64,000 bases of DNA from Parageobacillus sp. KH3-4 (GTDB lineage: Bacteria > Bacillota > Bacilli > Bacillales > Anoxybacillaceae): assembly GCF_022846435.1 (NCBI RefSeq), contig NZ_AP025627.1, positions 1,956,001 to 2,020,000 of the forward strand. The letters are read 5' to 3'. The notes under the pieces were generated by a model. The model had not been told where the DNA came from and did no database searches. It saw only the letters and a program-made list of their open reading frames with translations. Each line of letters starts with the position of its first letter. Position 1 is the stretch's first letter. Below are positions 8,821 to 17,949 of this stretch, piece by piece. The translations under genes and the position numbers were made by a program.

Positions 8821-9308
8821 TAATGTTTGCGTTCATAAACCATAAATGCGTAATCATATGGATTTTTTTCATCTTTGATTCCTTTCGTATAGGAAACGAG
8901 CTGCCATTGTGACTCATCAAAAGCGGGATAAAACGTATCGCCGGGGAAACTCGCCTCAATTTTTGTAATATAAAGACGATCGGCAACCGGCAATGTCGCT
9001 TGAAACAGTTCCGCGCCGCCAATGACAAACACTTCATCGTCACGATTGGCGGCAAACTGGCGAACCTCTTCGAGCGAATGGAGCACCGTACATCCTTCCG
9101 CTCGAAATGACCGATTCCGTGTGACAACCACATTTTCTCTTCCCGGAAGCGGCCGCCCGATCGATTCAAACGTTTTGCGCCCCATCATTATGGCGTGTCC
9201 CATCGTTACTTTTTTAAAATACGCCAAATCGGCAGGCAAATGCCATGGCAGCCGGTTATCTTTGCCGATGACGCGGTTTTGATCCATGGCAAAAATATGT
9301 GAAATCAT
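8820..9308 (-). CDS. dfrA: Dihydrofolate reductase
   Basis: This 162-residue enzyme reduces dihydrofolate to tetrahydrofolate with NADPH. Signatures are V-I-G-K-D-N-R-L-P-W-H-L-P-A-D (substrate loop with the acidic Asp), G-R-K-T-F-E-S-I-G-R-P-L-P-G-R and V-I-G-G-A-E-L-F. It lies 12 bases downstream of thyA, the enzyme that produces its substrate, forming the usual thyA-dfrA operon. Confidence 0.97.
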   Translation of the reverse strand: MISHIFAMDQNRVIGKDNRLPWHLPADLAYFKKVTMGHAIMMGRKTFESIGRPLPGRENVVVTRNRSFRAEGCTVLHSLEEVRQFAANRDDEVFVIGGAELFQATLPVADRLYITKIEASFPGDTFYPAFDESQWQLVSYTKGIKDEKNPYDYAFMVYERKH

Positions 9309-9320
9309 CGTATCTCCCCT

Positions 9321-10115
9321 TTATACGGCGACCGGTGCTTTAATATGCGGATGCGGGTCATAGCCGACAATTTCGAAATCCTCGAATTTGTATTCAAAAA
9401 TTGAAGCAGGCTTCCGTTTGATCACCAGTTTCGGAAGCGGCCGCGGCTCTCTCGTCAGCTGCAGCTTCGCTTGTTCAATATGATTTTTATACAAATGGAC
9501 ATCGCCGCCGCTGAAAATCAATTCGCCAACGTCTAAACCGCACTGCTGGGCGATCATATGTGTCAGCAACGCGTAGCTGGCAATATTAAACGGCAACCCT
9601 AAAAATGTATCGACGGAGCGCTGCTGCCACATGCAAGAAAGCTTTCCATCAGCGACATAAAATTGAAACGCATAATGGCAAGGCGGAAGCTTCATCTCGT
9701 CCAGCTCCGCCACATTCCAGGCGCTTACTAATAAGCGGCGGGAATTCGGATTCCGCTTAATTTCTTCAATAATCCAGCTGATTTGATCCACCGTTTTCCC
9801 GTCCGCCCCTTTCCAAGAACGCCATTGCGCGCCGTATATCGGACCTAAATCGCCGTTTTCATCGGCCCATTCGTCCCAAATGGTAACCCCGTTTTCCTGC
9901 AGATAACGGACATTTGTATCTCCTTTTAAAAACCACAATAATTCGTAAATGATCGAGCGAATATGTAATTTTTTCGTTGTTAAAAGCGGGAAGCCTTCTT
10001 GCAAATCAAAACGGAGCTGACGGCCAAAAACGGATAATGTCCCGACTCCTGTACGGTCGTCTTTTTCTATTCCGTTTTCTAGAATATCATCCAATAGTTG
10101 TAAATATTGACGCAA
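9321..10115 (-). CDS. thyA: Thymidylate synthase
   Basis: This 264-residue enzyme methylates dUMP to dTMP using methylene-tetrahydrofolate. It is the E. coli ThyA/B. subtilis ThyB type: [10 protein letters not shown], the catalytic cysteine in [19 protein letters not shown], and the C-terminal I-K-A-P-V-A-V. The start is taken as TTG at 10115 because GAGGTG lies six bases upstream and this gives exactly the family length; in-frame ATGs upstream would add up to 16 odd residues. It is the first gene of the thyA-dfrA pair. Confidence 0.95.
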   Translation of the reverse strand: MRQYLQLLDDILENGIEKDDRTGVGTLSVFGRQLRFDLQEGFPLLTTKKLHIRSIIYELLWFLKGDTNVRYLQENGVTIWDEWADENGDLGPIYGAQWRSWKGADGKTVDQISWIIEEIKRNPNSRRLLVSAWNVAELDEMKLPPCHYAFQFYVADGKLSCMWQQRSVDTFLGLPFNIASYALLTHMIAQQCGLDVGELIFSGGDVHLYKNHIEQAKLQLTREPRPLPKLVIKRKPASIFEYKFEDFEIVGYDPHPHIKAPVAV

Positions 10116-10163
10116 TGTTCTCACCTCATCTTCTATCATAAGGGACATCTCAGCGAAACACAA

Positions 10164-10192
10164 TAAAAAAAGAGCTCATTGGCGAGCTCTTT
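10164..10192 (-). terminator. Terminator after the lethal-factor-like metalloprotease gene
   Basis: The arms AAAGAGCTC and GAGCTCTTT (10169-10177, 10184-10192) are followed on the minus strand by TTTTATTG. It isolates thyA from the upstream gene. Confidence 0.85.
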
Positions 10193-10883
10193 ATTTTAGA
10201 TCGCGGATAAATTGATATGTTTTTGGAGCATTGGATTGCAAATGTTTGCGCGTATCCCTATTGTAGTAATAATAAGCGAACGCTTCGGCAAAATATTCTT
10301 CCGGATACGTAAGGAAATAGTAATACTGCGGAAATAGGTTCGCTGCCTCTTCTTTCCAAATCGCTCGAAAAGCAGGCGTTTCATGTATATGGTGAAACAC
10401 AATGTAATCGAGCGAGTGGGCAAATTCATGCAATTCCAAATTCACCGAACCGTGGCCTTGTCCTTTCTCGCTATGGCCAATTTTGACAAGCACTAAATGC
10501 GATCCGCCCAGCCCGGGGATATCATCCCACGTAGTCGACGATGACAAATATCCGCGCGGTGTTTTTCCGCGCAAATGCCTTGCAGACGGTTCGTCGGTAA
10601 TCTTTCCATTCAGCAGCTGAACGTAAATATGATGGTCTGCTGCTTTTTGCAGCAGCGATGAATCGACATGGGCGAGCGTATCTATGATTTTTTTTGCCTC
10701 CTCGCGCGGATAATCCGTTTCCGGAACAATAACCATCGTTTTTAATATACGGTACGGTGCCGTATGCTTTACGGTTATATCGCTGTCATCAAGCAAAACG
10801 CCGTGTGCCGCCGGATACGGTGAAAGCGAAAGAAGCGGAACGACCGCGATAACCGTCGCGATCAAAAAAAGAAACAGTTTCAT
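10191..10883 (-). CDS. Secreted anthrax-lethal-factor-like zinc metallopeptidase
   Basis: This 230-residue protein has an N-terminal signal peptide or anchor (about residues 1-26) and one catalytic domain. The zinc motif is H-E-F-A-H (His152, Glu153, His156), followed about 40 residues later by E-E-Y-F-A-E-A-F-A-Y, the third-ligand helix typical of the ATLF-like/Pro-Pro endopeptidase group (PF07737). It is a single domain without the receptor-binding part of lethal factor, so a cell-surface or extracellular housekeeping protease is more likely than a toxin. It stands alone with its own terminator, between thyA and ypjP, where B. subtilis has ypjQ. Confidence 0.8.
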   Translation of the reverse strand: MKLFLFLIATVIAVVPLLSLSPYPAAHGVLLDDSDITVKHTAPYRILKTMVIVPETDYPREEAKKIIDTLAHVDSSLLQKAADHHIYVQLLNGKITDEPSARHLRGKTPRGYLSSSTTWDDIPGLGGSHLVLVKIGHSEKGQGHGSVNLELHEFAHSLDYIVFHHIHETPAFRAIWKEEAANLFPQYYYFLTYPEEYFAEAFAYYYYNRDTRKHLQSNAPKTYQFIRDLK

Positions 10884-11033
10884 GAAGCCTTCCCCCGCAT
10901 TTTTACTGCCAATCTAATAATCTATTTTTCTGCTAACGAAAATTATAGCACACGCCAAAACAGGGGAAAATTCATAAAATAAGGAAAAAACTTCATGAAA
11001 CGGTGCAAATGGAATTAGATTCTTAAAAATCGC

Positions 11034-11645
11034 TTATGTCCGCCATTGTGGAGGCATGTTTTTATCCCAATAAATCTTTCCAAGCTCGTAATGTGTTTGA
11101 AAACGATCATGGTACGTATGGTAATGAAACTGGAACCAATAGCCATCTTGCGGCGGATGTTCGCGTCTGACGTGGAAACGGATGATATCTTCCCCCGTGT
11201 CGATGCGATAAATATGGAAAATTCGTTCTCCCATCCCGCCCGATGGGTTTTCCGTGACCGCTAAATATTGCAGTTGTTCCTCCGGATATTGTTCGGCAAG
11301 CGACGCGATGACTTCTTCGATGCGCGGCAAAATCACATCGCGAAACTCCTCTTTAATCACCGGGGCGATTTTGCGGCCAAACTTTTCATACGATTGCACA
11401 ACCGCTTTTTCCATCATTTGTTCAATAAATTGCTGCCGCGTCAAAATTGGCGCTCGCGTTTCCTGCTCGGATCCAACGGACGCCGTTTGCGATCCGCCAT
11501 GACTGTTTTGCCAATCGGAAGACGGTGAATCATCCGCCGCTGGTTCGTCAGCGGCCATTAATGAAGCTGGCGGAGTAACTAGGCCAAACGTGCATACCGT
11601 GATCGCAACAACGAGCACTTTTCTCAACCATTTTGGCAGCTTCAC
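11034..11645 (-). CDS. ypjP: YpjP family protein
   Basis: This 203-residue exported protein has a signal peptide (residues 1 to about 31, A-S-L-M-A-A-D cleavage region), a Ser/Asp/Pro-rich linker, and a conserved C-terminal domain with Y-W-F-Q-F-H-Y-H-T-Y-H-D and a W-R-T end. The length equals that of B. subtilis YpjP, and the position beside thyA-dfrA agrees. Function is unknown. The His/Tyr-rich pattern could bind metal, but this is only a guess. Confidence 0.8.
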   Translation of the reverse strand: MKLPKWLRKVLVVAITVCTFGLVTPPASLMAADEPAADDSPSSDWQNSHGGSQTASVGSEQETRAPILTRQQFIEQMMEKAVVQSYEKFGRKIAPVIKEEFRDVILPRIEEVIASLAEQYPEEQLQYLAVTENPSGGMGERIFHIYRIDTGEDIIRFHVRREHPPQDGYWFQFHYHTYHDRFQTHYELGKIYWDKNMPPQWRT

Positions 11646-11972
11646 GCCATTTCACCTCACTTTGTCGGATTCTATTTTTCTATTGTCCGCTTTGGCTGCA
11701 TTGTCTGTTTACTAAACAAAAAAGCTTTTGATGAAGTGAAAGACGCCAAAAACAGCTTTGTTTTCCGGTTTCTTCAAGTTTATCGAAGTGAAATTGCAAT
11801 AATTAGGCTTGGCCAAAGCTTTCATACATAGCTAACCCCGTTGCTCCATCTCCCCCGGTTTACGCATGGAAAAACGCTTTCTTTTTCCGTTTTAAATGAT
11901 ATATACTATGAGTATATAAATAGTGTATCATACTTTATGGAACGAAACATACCAAGAAAGGCGGGAAACAAC
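11646..11972. other. Intergenic region with a 17-bp palindrome
   Basis: No gene is seen in these 327 bases. Near the right end is a perfect inverted repeat, ATATACT-ATG-AGTATAT (11901-11917), just upstream of the small gene at 11973. It could be an operator or part of a promoter, as AT-rich -10-like sequences (TATAAA, TATCAT) follow it. Confidence 0.4.
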
Positions 11973-12047
11973 ATGAATGCGATCTTTTTTGCGGCAAGCA
12001 TCATTACGATCCTTTATTTCATTTATAGCTGTATTGCGAATGCATAA
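11973..12047 (+). CDS. 24-residue hydrophobic membrane peptide
   Basis: This tiny gene encodes a peptide that is almost entirely one transmembrane helix (M-N-A-I-F-F-A-A-S-I-I-T-I then Y-F-I-Y-S-C). Support for a real gene is the AAGAAAGGCGGG site upstream, a palindrome-containing promoter region and an excellent terminator starting one base after the stop codon. I do not recognise a family. Small hydrophobic peptides of this type are often sporulation or stress genes, but nothing here proves it. Confidence 0.6.
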   Translation: MNAIFFAASIITILYFIYSCIANA

Positions 12048-12048
12048 G

Positions 12049-12077
12049 AAAAACTCGCAGAGCGACTGCGAGTTTTT
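12049..12077 (+). terminator. Terminator after the 24-residue peptide gene
   Basis: The perfect arms AAAAACTCGCAG and CTGCGAGTTTTT have a five-base loop and end in a T-run. Confidence 0.92.
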
Positions 12078-12080
12078 CCG

Positions 12081-12212
12081 TTAATCGGCTTTTGTTTTCT
12101 TGCGGGCGGAGTCAAGTTCGTATGCCCCCGTTTCCGTTTGCGTTGTTCCTTGTCCTTTTACGTTTGGCGCGCTGATCCCGGTTTTCGACGGATCTTTCTT
12201 CCGCTTCGTCAT
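12081..12212 (-). CDS. Small acid-soluble spore protein-like (SspL-like)
   Basis: This 43-residue, very hydrophilic, Lys/Thr-rich protein begins M-T-K-R-K-K-D and ends S-A-R-K-K-T-K-A-D. ATG at 12212 follows GGAGGTG by seven bases, a very strong site for so small a gene. Size, composition, a T-G-x-x-x-P...G-Q-G stretch and the E-L-x-x-x-A-K/R-K end resemble the minor spore protein SspL, but similarity is judged by eye only. Expected location is the forespore. Confidence 0.55.
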   Translation of the reverse strand: MTKRKKDPSKTGISAPNVKGQGTTQTETGAYELDSARKKTKAD

Positions 12213-12328
12213 CGTATGTCACCTCCACCTTTAACGTCCCCTTATGATTTTCTTTCTATTCCTTTTCATTCATCGTTCGCCTTTCATGTGCCAAAGCCAA
12301 TTTTTTAAGCGAGCGTCCCCAAACAAAA

Positions 12329-12351
12329 AAAGGATGCCTAATAAGCATCCT
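12329..12351 (-). terminator. Terminator after brxA
   Basis: The arms AGGATGC and GCATCCT (12331-12337, 12345-12351) are followed on the minus strand by TTTTTTTGTTT. Confidence 0.85.
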
Positions 12352-12787
12352 ATTCGCAATACTTTGCAAATGCACTCATAATGTTTTCCATTACCGTTTC
12401 CATCGATTGAAATTCAATTTCCTCGCGTGGAATAAAATGAACGACTTCTTTACCTTTTAAAAGAGCCATCGATGGCGATGAAGGGGCATAGCCAACAAAA
12501 TATTCGCGCATTTTTGCGGTCGCTTCTCTATCTTGGCCGGCAAACACCGTCACTAAATGATCGGGCTTTTTCTCGCTGTTCAGGACAGCCTGCGTTGCCG
12601 CTGGTCGCGCCAATCCTGCCGCGCATCCGCAAACAGAGTTCACCACTACGAATGTCGTTCCTTCGACGTTTTCCATAAACTGTTCGACTTCCTCGCTTGT
12701 ACGAAGCTCGCGGAATCCGGCGCGCACAAGTTCATCGCGCATCGGCTGCACAAGCTGGCGCATATACTCTTCATAAGCCATAGACAT
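12350..12787 (-). CDS. brxA: Bacilliredoxin (BrxA/YphP family)
   Basis: This 145-residue thioredoxin-fold protein has the unusual C-G-C active site (Cys53, Cys55, in N-S-V-C-G-C-A-A-G). Bacilliredoxins remove bacillithiol from S-bacillithiolated proteins after oxidative stress in the cytoplasm. The ATG at 12787 (M-S-M-A-Y-E-E-Y) is preferred because GGGAGGG lies before it; the in-frame ATG 18 bases upstream would contain that site. It is monocistronic with its own terminator. Confidence 0.93.
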   Translation of the reverse strand: MSMAYEEYMRQLVQPMRDELVRAGFRELRTSEEVEQFMENVEGTTFVVVNSVCGCAAGLARPAATQAVLNSEKKPDHLVTVFAGQDREATAKMREYFVGYAPSSPSMALLKGKEVVHFIPREEIEFQSMETVMENIMSAFAKYCE

Positions 12788-12986
12788 AACAGCAATCCCT
12801 CCCAACGTTATTCAATGCCACCAGCATACTATTTTATTTTCGAAAAATCAATCAAAATAATCATATTTACGTTGCAAACCGGTAAAACGCTGCAACCTGG
12901 ATCTTTGCCATAAGCAAAAGCGCTTCGTTTCTTAAAAAATTAAACCTTGATTGTAATAAATTGAAGGACGATGGGAGCTCCTTTGG

Positions 12987-13325
12987 TTGGAACGTCAGCA
13001 GTCTTTAAAATCAGCATTCCTTCTTACAACAGCAGAAACAGCCGCGGGCGCGACGTTGACCATTGATGCAGCAAACTTTTTACAAGACGACGGAAACCCG
13101 GCTACGGAATTGCCGACATTAGCGACAAACAACAGTTACTATAATGTTTATATTAACGGCGTTTTGCAAATGGAGGGCATCACCACGTATACACCGGGGG
13201 CTACAGGCGTCGGATCACTTGCCATTAACGTGCCTGCCGGCGGAGATCCAATCCCGGCAAATACCCCGATTGTGCTAGAAATTGTTCAATTCGCTCCGTC
13301 ATCTACAACGACTGTGACAACATAA
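12987..13325 (+). CDS. DUF4183 domain protein
   Basis: This 112-residue protein matches the DUF4183 pattern: A-T-L-T-I-D-A-A-N-F, then P-A-T-E-L-P-T-L, N-N-S-Y-Y-N-V-Y-I-N-G-V-L-Q-M-E-G and a T-T-T-V-T-T end. In Bacillus such proteins are spore-surface or exosporium candidates; I know of no enzymatic role. The start is TTG at 12987, nine bases after GGGAG. It is a single gene with its own terminator, oriented against its neighbours. Confidence 0.8.
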   Translation: MERQQSLKSAFLLTTAETAAGATLTIDAANFLQDDGNPATELPTLATNNSYYNVYINGVLQMEGITTYTPGATGVGSLAINVPAGGDPIPANTPIVLEIVQFAPSSTTTVTT

Positions 13326-13353
13326 TAAAAAGCAAAAGGAACTTTACATGCAT

Positions 13354-13388
13354 AGAAAAGGCGCGACAGGTTTTGTCGCGCCTTTTCT
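13354..13388 (+). terminator. Terminator after the DUF4183 gene
   Basis: The 15-bp perfect arms AGAAAAGGCGCGACA and their complement end in TTTTCT. Confidence 0.9.
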
Positions 13389-13583
13389 GCAGCATATCGC
13401 ATGCGGGCATACCATCGACGAAGTCCGCTTGACATTTTTACAATGAAGCATAAACATTCGCTTCCTTTCTTTCCCCGATGGAGCCCATAATAAAACATAT
13501 ATTTTGTTTTCAAAAATGAAAAATTTACCGATTCGCATCCCTTTTTTCGTTTCAAGACGGGCGGCTTTTTCAGAAACATGTGG

Positions 13584-14720
13584 TTATTTTTCTTTTTTCC
13601 GGCTTTCTGTCATCTGTTTCCATACCGACCCTTTCGCTTCTTCGCCGCCTTCAATGCGCTCAATCGCCATTTTGACTTGCATGCTTACTTCAAATTCTGG
13701 ATCGTTCTCCGCCGCTTTTAACGCCGGCAATGCCGATTCGTCGCCGACTTCGTATAAGAACATAGCGGCACGCCAACGGACAAGCTTGCTTGGGTCTTTC
13801 AGCGCCTCGATCATCACCGGAATCGCTTCCGGATCGCCAATGTCCGACAAGCAGTCGCCGGCGGTGCGACGGACGGACACCGACTTGTCTTTCAGCGCTT
13901 CATACAAATACGGCAGCACTTTTTTGCCGCCGACCATCCCTAAATACGCGGTCGCCAAGCGGCGGATCGCCACTTTTTCATCTCTCAGCGCTTTTGCGAG
14001 CACCGGTATATCGTCTTCGCTCGGATCGGCCATTTGTTCTAGCGCCGCATACCGTTTCCGCCAATCCGGATCATCGAGCATTTCTTCTGTTACTTTGATG
14101 CTCGGACGTTTTTGCGCTGTTTTTGCCTGTTCTCCGCGGCGGAACATTTGCACAATGCGCTCTAATCGTTCCGGCGGATATGCCGCGGAAAGTTCTTCAA
14201 CTATTTCATTGCCGATTTCTTCAAATGTGCCGTAACGCACGCCTTTTTCAACCCATTTCCGCTCTAGCACGACATTGTCCGCATATTTTTGCGCTTCAAT
14301 GACCGCATCGATAAATGGTTGCGGAAGCCCGACGCGGTGCTCCCGTTCCCCATCCGTTAATTTCACTTGCATCGGCAGCCCGTACAGCATTTGCACATAT
14401 ACTTTTACTTCCCCGAAGTGTTCGTTCAGCTTTTGCGTTTCTTCTTGCTCTTCTTCGACTTCTTCGCCAAACACTTCGCGCACTTTCGTTAAAATCTCTT
14501 TCCAGTCGTATTTCGGATTGCGCTCCACCGCCAAAAAGTCGGCAACATGATAAATTCCTTTTACCCCTTCGATTTTCATCAACTGCTGAATGAGAGGCGG
14601 CGCCGTCTCGACATTATCCGGCTTATAGTTATGGCTCGTGCCAAATGGCAATTCTTCATCTAGCAATACTTTCATCGTGTTCGGACTTGGAGTTGGCTCA
14701 ATCGATTTAATTTTCAACAC
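13584..14720 (-). CDS. cvfC: Conserved virulence factor C family protein (Nfu-N plus HEAT repeats)
   Basis: This 378-residue protein starts with an Nfu/NifU N-terminal-type domain (I-E-P-T-P-S-P-N-T-M-K-V-L) and ends in about four HEAT/PBS-lyase repeats (R-R-L-A-T-A-Y-L-G, R-R-T-A-G-D-C-L-S-D-I-G-D, R-W-R-A-A-M-F-L). It corresponds to YpgR of B. subtilis and CvfC of staphylococci; the molecular role is unknown, though the Nfu-N part hints at iron-sulfur protein handling. GTG at 14720 follows GAGGAGGG; the adjacent TTG at 14717 is equally possible. A longer reading frame upstream lacks a site. Confidence 0.82.
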   Translation of the reverse strand: MLKIKSIEPTPSPNTMKVLLDEELPFGTSHNYKPDNVETAPPLIQQLMKIEGVKGIYHVADFLAVERNPKYDWKEILTKVREVFGEEVEEEQEETQKLNEHFGEVKVYVQMLYGLPMQVKLTDGEREHRVGLPQPFIDAVIEAQKYADNVVLERKWVEKGVRYGTFEEIGNEIVEELSAAYPPERLERIVQMFRRGEQAKTAQKRPSIKVTEEMLDDPDWRKRYAALEQMADPSEDDIPVLAKALRDEKVAIRRLATAYLGMVGGKKVLPYLYEALKDKSVSVRRTAGDCLSDIGDPEAIPVMIEALKDPSKLVRWRAAMFLYEVGDESALPALKAAENDPEFEVSMQVKMAIERIEGGEEAKGSVWKQMTESRKKEK

Positions 14721-14992
14721 GTTTCCCTCCTCGCTTAATTTTGTACAGCACAGCAGGATAACGCGCAAAACCGCTTTTCCTACACGTGCACGCTCGCCGT
14801 TCCATGTATCCAGCAAACGCCTTCCTAATGGCCTATCTTCAGTTTCCGATGATGAAACCTCAGAATTTGTGCATGATTGGGCGGAATGCATATAATCATT
14901 TAGGCGTTGATCGGTGAAGCCAGCACTAGCCATCATAAAATTTAGCCCGCATTGTCATCATTGTTACACTGCAAAACGGATGATCCATTGAC

Positions 14993-15032
14993 AAAAAACC
15001 GCCCTTCCTTCGTTTCGGAAAGACAGTTTTTC
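14993..15032 (-). terminator. Terminator after bsaA
   Basis: The stem CTTTCC/GGAAGG is extended by AAACTG/CGGTTT with G-U pairs and followed by TTTTTTGTC on the minus strand. Confidence 0.65.
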
Positions 15033-15037
15033 GTTCG

Positions 15038-15514
15038 CTACAACAATTTTTCAATTTCGCTTTTTAGCTCGCTCGGCTTCGTCTGTGGAGCAAAACGGGC
15101 AACAACATTTCCGTTGCGATCAATTAAAAACTTCGTGAAATTCCACTTAATCGCTTTCGTCCCGAACACTCCCGGCGCTTTTTCCGTTAAATAGCGGAAA
15201 AGAGGATGGGCTTGTTCACCGTTGACGTCAACTTTTGCAAACATTGGGAAAGTCACGCCGTAATTGACTTGGCAAAACTGTTCGATCTCTTCTTCCGTTC
15301 CCGGCTCTTGATTTCCAAATTGATTGCACGGGAAACCAAGGACAACAAATCCACGGTCGCGATACTGTTCATACAGTTCCTGCAATTCTTTATATTGAGG
15401 GGTAAAGCCGCATTTGCTTGCCGTATTTACGATAAGAAGCACTTTTCCTTTGTAATCCGCTAACGACTGTTCTTCGCCGCGAATCGTTTTCGCTGTAAAA
15501 TCATAAATGCTCAT
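15038..15514 (-). CDS. bsaA: Glutathione peroxidase-family thiol peroxidase
   Basis: This 158-residue protein has the Gpx catalytic set: N-T-A-S-K-C-G-F-T (Cys35 in place of selenocysteine), N-Q-F-G-N-Q-E-P-G (Gln) and I-K-W-N-F-T-K-F (Trp/Asn). In Bacillus, which lacks glutathione, such enzymes normally use thioredoxin. It reduces peroxides in the cytoplasm. ATG at 15514 has AGAGGTG upstream. It lies downstream of a gene of unknown function and fhs on the same strand. Confidence 0.93.
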   Translation of the reverse strand: MSIYDFTAKTIRGEEQSLADYKGKVLLIVNTASKCGFTPQYKELQELYEQYRDRGFVVLGFPCNQFGNQEPGTEEEIEQFCQVNYGVTFPMFAKVDVNGEQAHPLFRYLTEKAPGVFGTKAIKWNFTKFLIDRNGNVVARFAPQTKPSELKSEIEKLL

Positions 15515-15574
15515 CGCTTTTCACCTCTCTTTTCATCATATTGGATTTTCCGTCGTTTTTCCACTTCCGCGTCT

Positions 15575-16099
15575 TCACATTTGGTAAAACCGCTGCAACT
15601 GCTCAAGCGAATCGAGCATATACGGGACCATCGCCTGCAAATCATCGACGTTGTCCTCATAAATAGGGCGCCCAAATTCGATCGTAATTTCATTCATGTA
15701 GTATGCGGATGGTTCGTGATAAAAGTCATGCCGCAACGTTTGGCGAATGATGCGCTTTTCGCCCCAAATGCGACGCAACGCGCTCTCAATGAGAGAGCAC
15801 GTTGCATATCGCCGAATCGGCAAGAAAAACATAACAGCAAGCTCACAGCCAGGGCGCACGGCGCGCTGGAGCAGTTCTTGCGCGATTTGTTCCAAGTCCA
15901 TCGCCAGCCGAACGGAGCACGATATCGTTCGTTCTTTGTCAGACGGCAAACAAAACGTAATCGTATACGTCCGCGAAAAACGCGCCAGATCGACCATATC
16001 GCGTCGGTCTGTTACAACGATCTCCCCCGCTAAATCAAGGTCATATACCGCGCCTTCGAGCACTGTTTTCAAATTATCAAACACAGTTGGATCGAACAT
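15575..16099 (-). CDS. Conserved hypothetical protein downstream of fhs
   Basis: I do not recognise this 174-residue protein. It is soluble, with no signal peptide or membrane segment, and has mixed alpha/beta character (Y-D-L-D-L-A-G-E-I-V-V-T-D near the N-terminus, Y-Y-M-N-E-I-T-I-E-F-G-R-P near the end). ATG at 16099 follows GGGGAG at five bases, so this start is firm. It begins 13 bases after the fhs stop and is probably in the same transcript, which may link it to one-carbon metabolism, but only by position. Confidence 0.7.
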   Translation of the reverse strand: MFDPTVFDNLKTVLEGAVYDLDLAGEIVVTDRRDMVDLARFSRTYTITFCLPSDKERTISCSVRLAMDLEQIAQELLQRAVRPGCELAVMFFLPIRRYATCSLIESALRRIWGEKRIIRQTLRHDFYHEPSAYYMNEITIEFGRPIYEDNVDDLQAMVPYMLDSLEQLQRFYQM

Positions 16100-16112
16100 C
16101 CAATCTCCCCTT

Positions 16113-17801
16113 TTAAAATAAACCGACAGCATTGCCGTTTTCATCCACATCCATGTGAAGCGCTGCCGGCTGTTTCGGCAAGCCTGGCATCGTCATCACA
16201 TCCCCTGTCAATGCAACGAGAAATCCCGCCCCAATCGCCGGTTTCAATTCGCGCACTGTAATCGTAAAGCCTGTCGGTCTTCCAAGTTTTTCTGGATCGT
16301 CGGAAAGCGAATATTGCGTTTTTGCCACGCAAACCGGCAGCTTGTCCCAGCCAAACTCGGCAAACTGTTTTATTTGTTGTTGGGCTTTTGCAGAAAACTC
16401 GACATCTTTTGCACCATAAACAATTTGGGCAATTTTACGAATTTTCTCTGGAATCGGTTCGTTCACGTCATATAAAAACGCAAAGCGATTCGCTTCGTTT
16501 GCGATGGCATTCAGCACTTTTTCGGCTAAATCGATGCCTCCTTCGCCGCCTTTTTCCCACACCTCCGTTAGCGATACGGAATATCCATTCCTATCGCAAA
16601 AATCTACAAGCGTTTTTATTTCACGGTCTGTATCATTGGCAAAGCGGTTAATGGCAATGACAAACGGCAAGCCGAACGCCTGTATCGTTTCAACATGTTT
16701 TTGCAAATTTGCTAATCCGGCTTGCAATGCCGCGACATTTTCGGCATGCAGTTCCTCTTTCGCCATTCCGCCATGCATTTTTAACGCGCGGATTGTCGCG
16801 ACAATAACGACTGCTTCCGGCCGAATATGTGAAAGACGCGATTTAATATGCAAAAATTTCTCCGCCCCTAAATCGGCGCCAAAACCGGCTTCCGTTACGA
16901 CATAATCGGCGAGCTTTTGCGCCATCTTTGTCGCAATGACGCTGTTGCAGCCGTGCGCTATATTTGCAAACGGCCCACCATGCACTAGCGCCGGAGTGTG
17001 CTCCACTGTTTGCACTAAATTTGGCTTGAACGCATCCTTTAACAAAAGCGTCAGCGCCCCTTCCACGCCTAAATCGCCAACCGTCACTGGCTGCTTGTCC
17101 ATATTGTACGCGACGACAATACGAGAGAGACGTTGCTTTAAATCTTGCAAGTCTGTCGCTAAACAAAACACCGCCATCATTTCCGAGGCAACCGTAATAT
17201 CAAATCCATCTTCCCGCGGCACCCCCTGCGCCGGCCCGCCTAAACCGACAACGACGTGGCGAAGCGCCCTATCGTTTAAATCTACGGCCCGTTTCCAGAC
17301 GATGCGGCGCGGATCGATGCGCAGCTCATTTCCATGATGAAGATGGTTATCGATGAAAGCGGCCAATGCGTTATTTGCCGTTGTGATCGCATGAAAATCC
17401 CCAGTGAAATGAAGATTAATCTCGTCCATCGGCAGCACTTGCGAGTAACCGCCGCCAGTTGCTCCTCCTTTGATTCCCATCGTCGGCCCAAGCGAAGGTT
17501 CGCGCATCGCAACGATCGCTTTTTTACCAAGCCGTTGCAACGCTTGTCCCAATCCGACGGTTACAGTTGTTTTCCCTTCCCCGGCAGGCGTTGGATTAAT
17601 CGATGTGACTAAGATTACTTTTCCGTCTGGTTTCGTCGCAAGTCGATTCATAATGTTTAAAGAAAGTTTTGCTTTATAGTGACCATACGGTTCCCATTCG
17701 TCTTCTTGAAGGCCTAAGCTTTCGGCAATGTCTTGAATGCGCTTCAGCTTCGTCTGTTGCGCGATTTCCAAGTCGGTCATCTGATTCGCCATTACTGCCA
17801 T
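16113..17801 (-). CDS. fhs: Formate-tetrahydrofolate ligase
   Basis: This 562-residue cytoplasmic enzyme makes 10-formyl-tetrahydrofolate from formate, ATP and tetrahydrofolate, feeding purine and formyl-Met synthesis. Signatures are the P-loop [28 protein letters not shown] and [17 protein letters not shown] at 17801 follows GGGGGA by seven bases, and an upstream in-frame ATG at 17819 overlaps that site. It is divergent from metA. Confidence 0.97.
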   Translation of the reverse strand: MAVMANQMTDLEIAQQTKLKRIQDIAESLGLQEDEWEPYGHYKAKLSLNIMNRLATKPDGKVILVTSINPTPAGEGKTTVTVGLGQALQRLGKKAIVAMREPSLGPTMGIKGGATGGGYSQVLPMDEINLHFTGDFHAITTANNALAAFIDNHLHHGNELRIDPRRIVWKRAVDLNDRALRHVVVGLGGPAQGVPREDGFDITVASEMMAVFCLATDLQDLKQRLSRIVVAYNMDKQPVTVGDLGVEGALTLLLKDAFKPNLVQTVEHTPALVHGGPFANIAHGCNSVIATKMAQKLADYVVTEAGFGADLGAEKFLHIKSRLSHIRPEAVVIVATIRALKMHGGMAKEELHAENVAALQAGLANLQKHVETIQAFGLPFVIAINRFANDTDREIKTLVDFCDRNGYSVSLTEVWEKGGEGGIDLAEKVLNAIANEANRFAFLYDVNEPIPEKIRKIAQIVYGAKDVEFSAKAQQQIKQFAEFGWDKLPVCVAKTQYSLSDDPEKLGRPTGFTITVRELKPAIGAGFLVALTGDVMTMPGLPKQPAALHMDVDENGNAVGLF

Positions 17802-17875
17802 AATCCGTTCCCCCATCATTCAAAATGGACATAAACATATATATTTTATCATTTACACAATTTGAAAAAAATTCG

Positions 17876-17904
17876 TTGAATAAAATTTATAATGTTTTTA
17901 TAAT
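17876..17904 (+). promoter_or_regulatory. Sigma-A-type promoter of metA
   Basis: TTGAAT at 17876-17881 and a perfect TATAAT at 17899-17904 are separated by 17 bases, 45 bases upstream of the metA start. No S-box (SAM) or T-box leader fits in the short gap. Confidence 0.65.
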
Positions 17905-17949
17905 TAAGTTATTTAAAACTTAAAATATGAAGAATGGAGGGTGAGACTG

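Noticed and set aside
17802-17949. S-box (SAM) riboswitch upstream of metA.
   Set aside because: A leader of only about 45 bases follows the sigma-A promoter, too short for the aptamer, and no S-box core is present.
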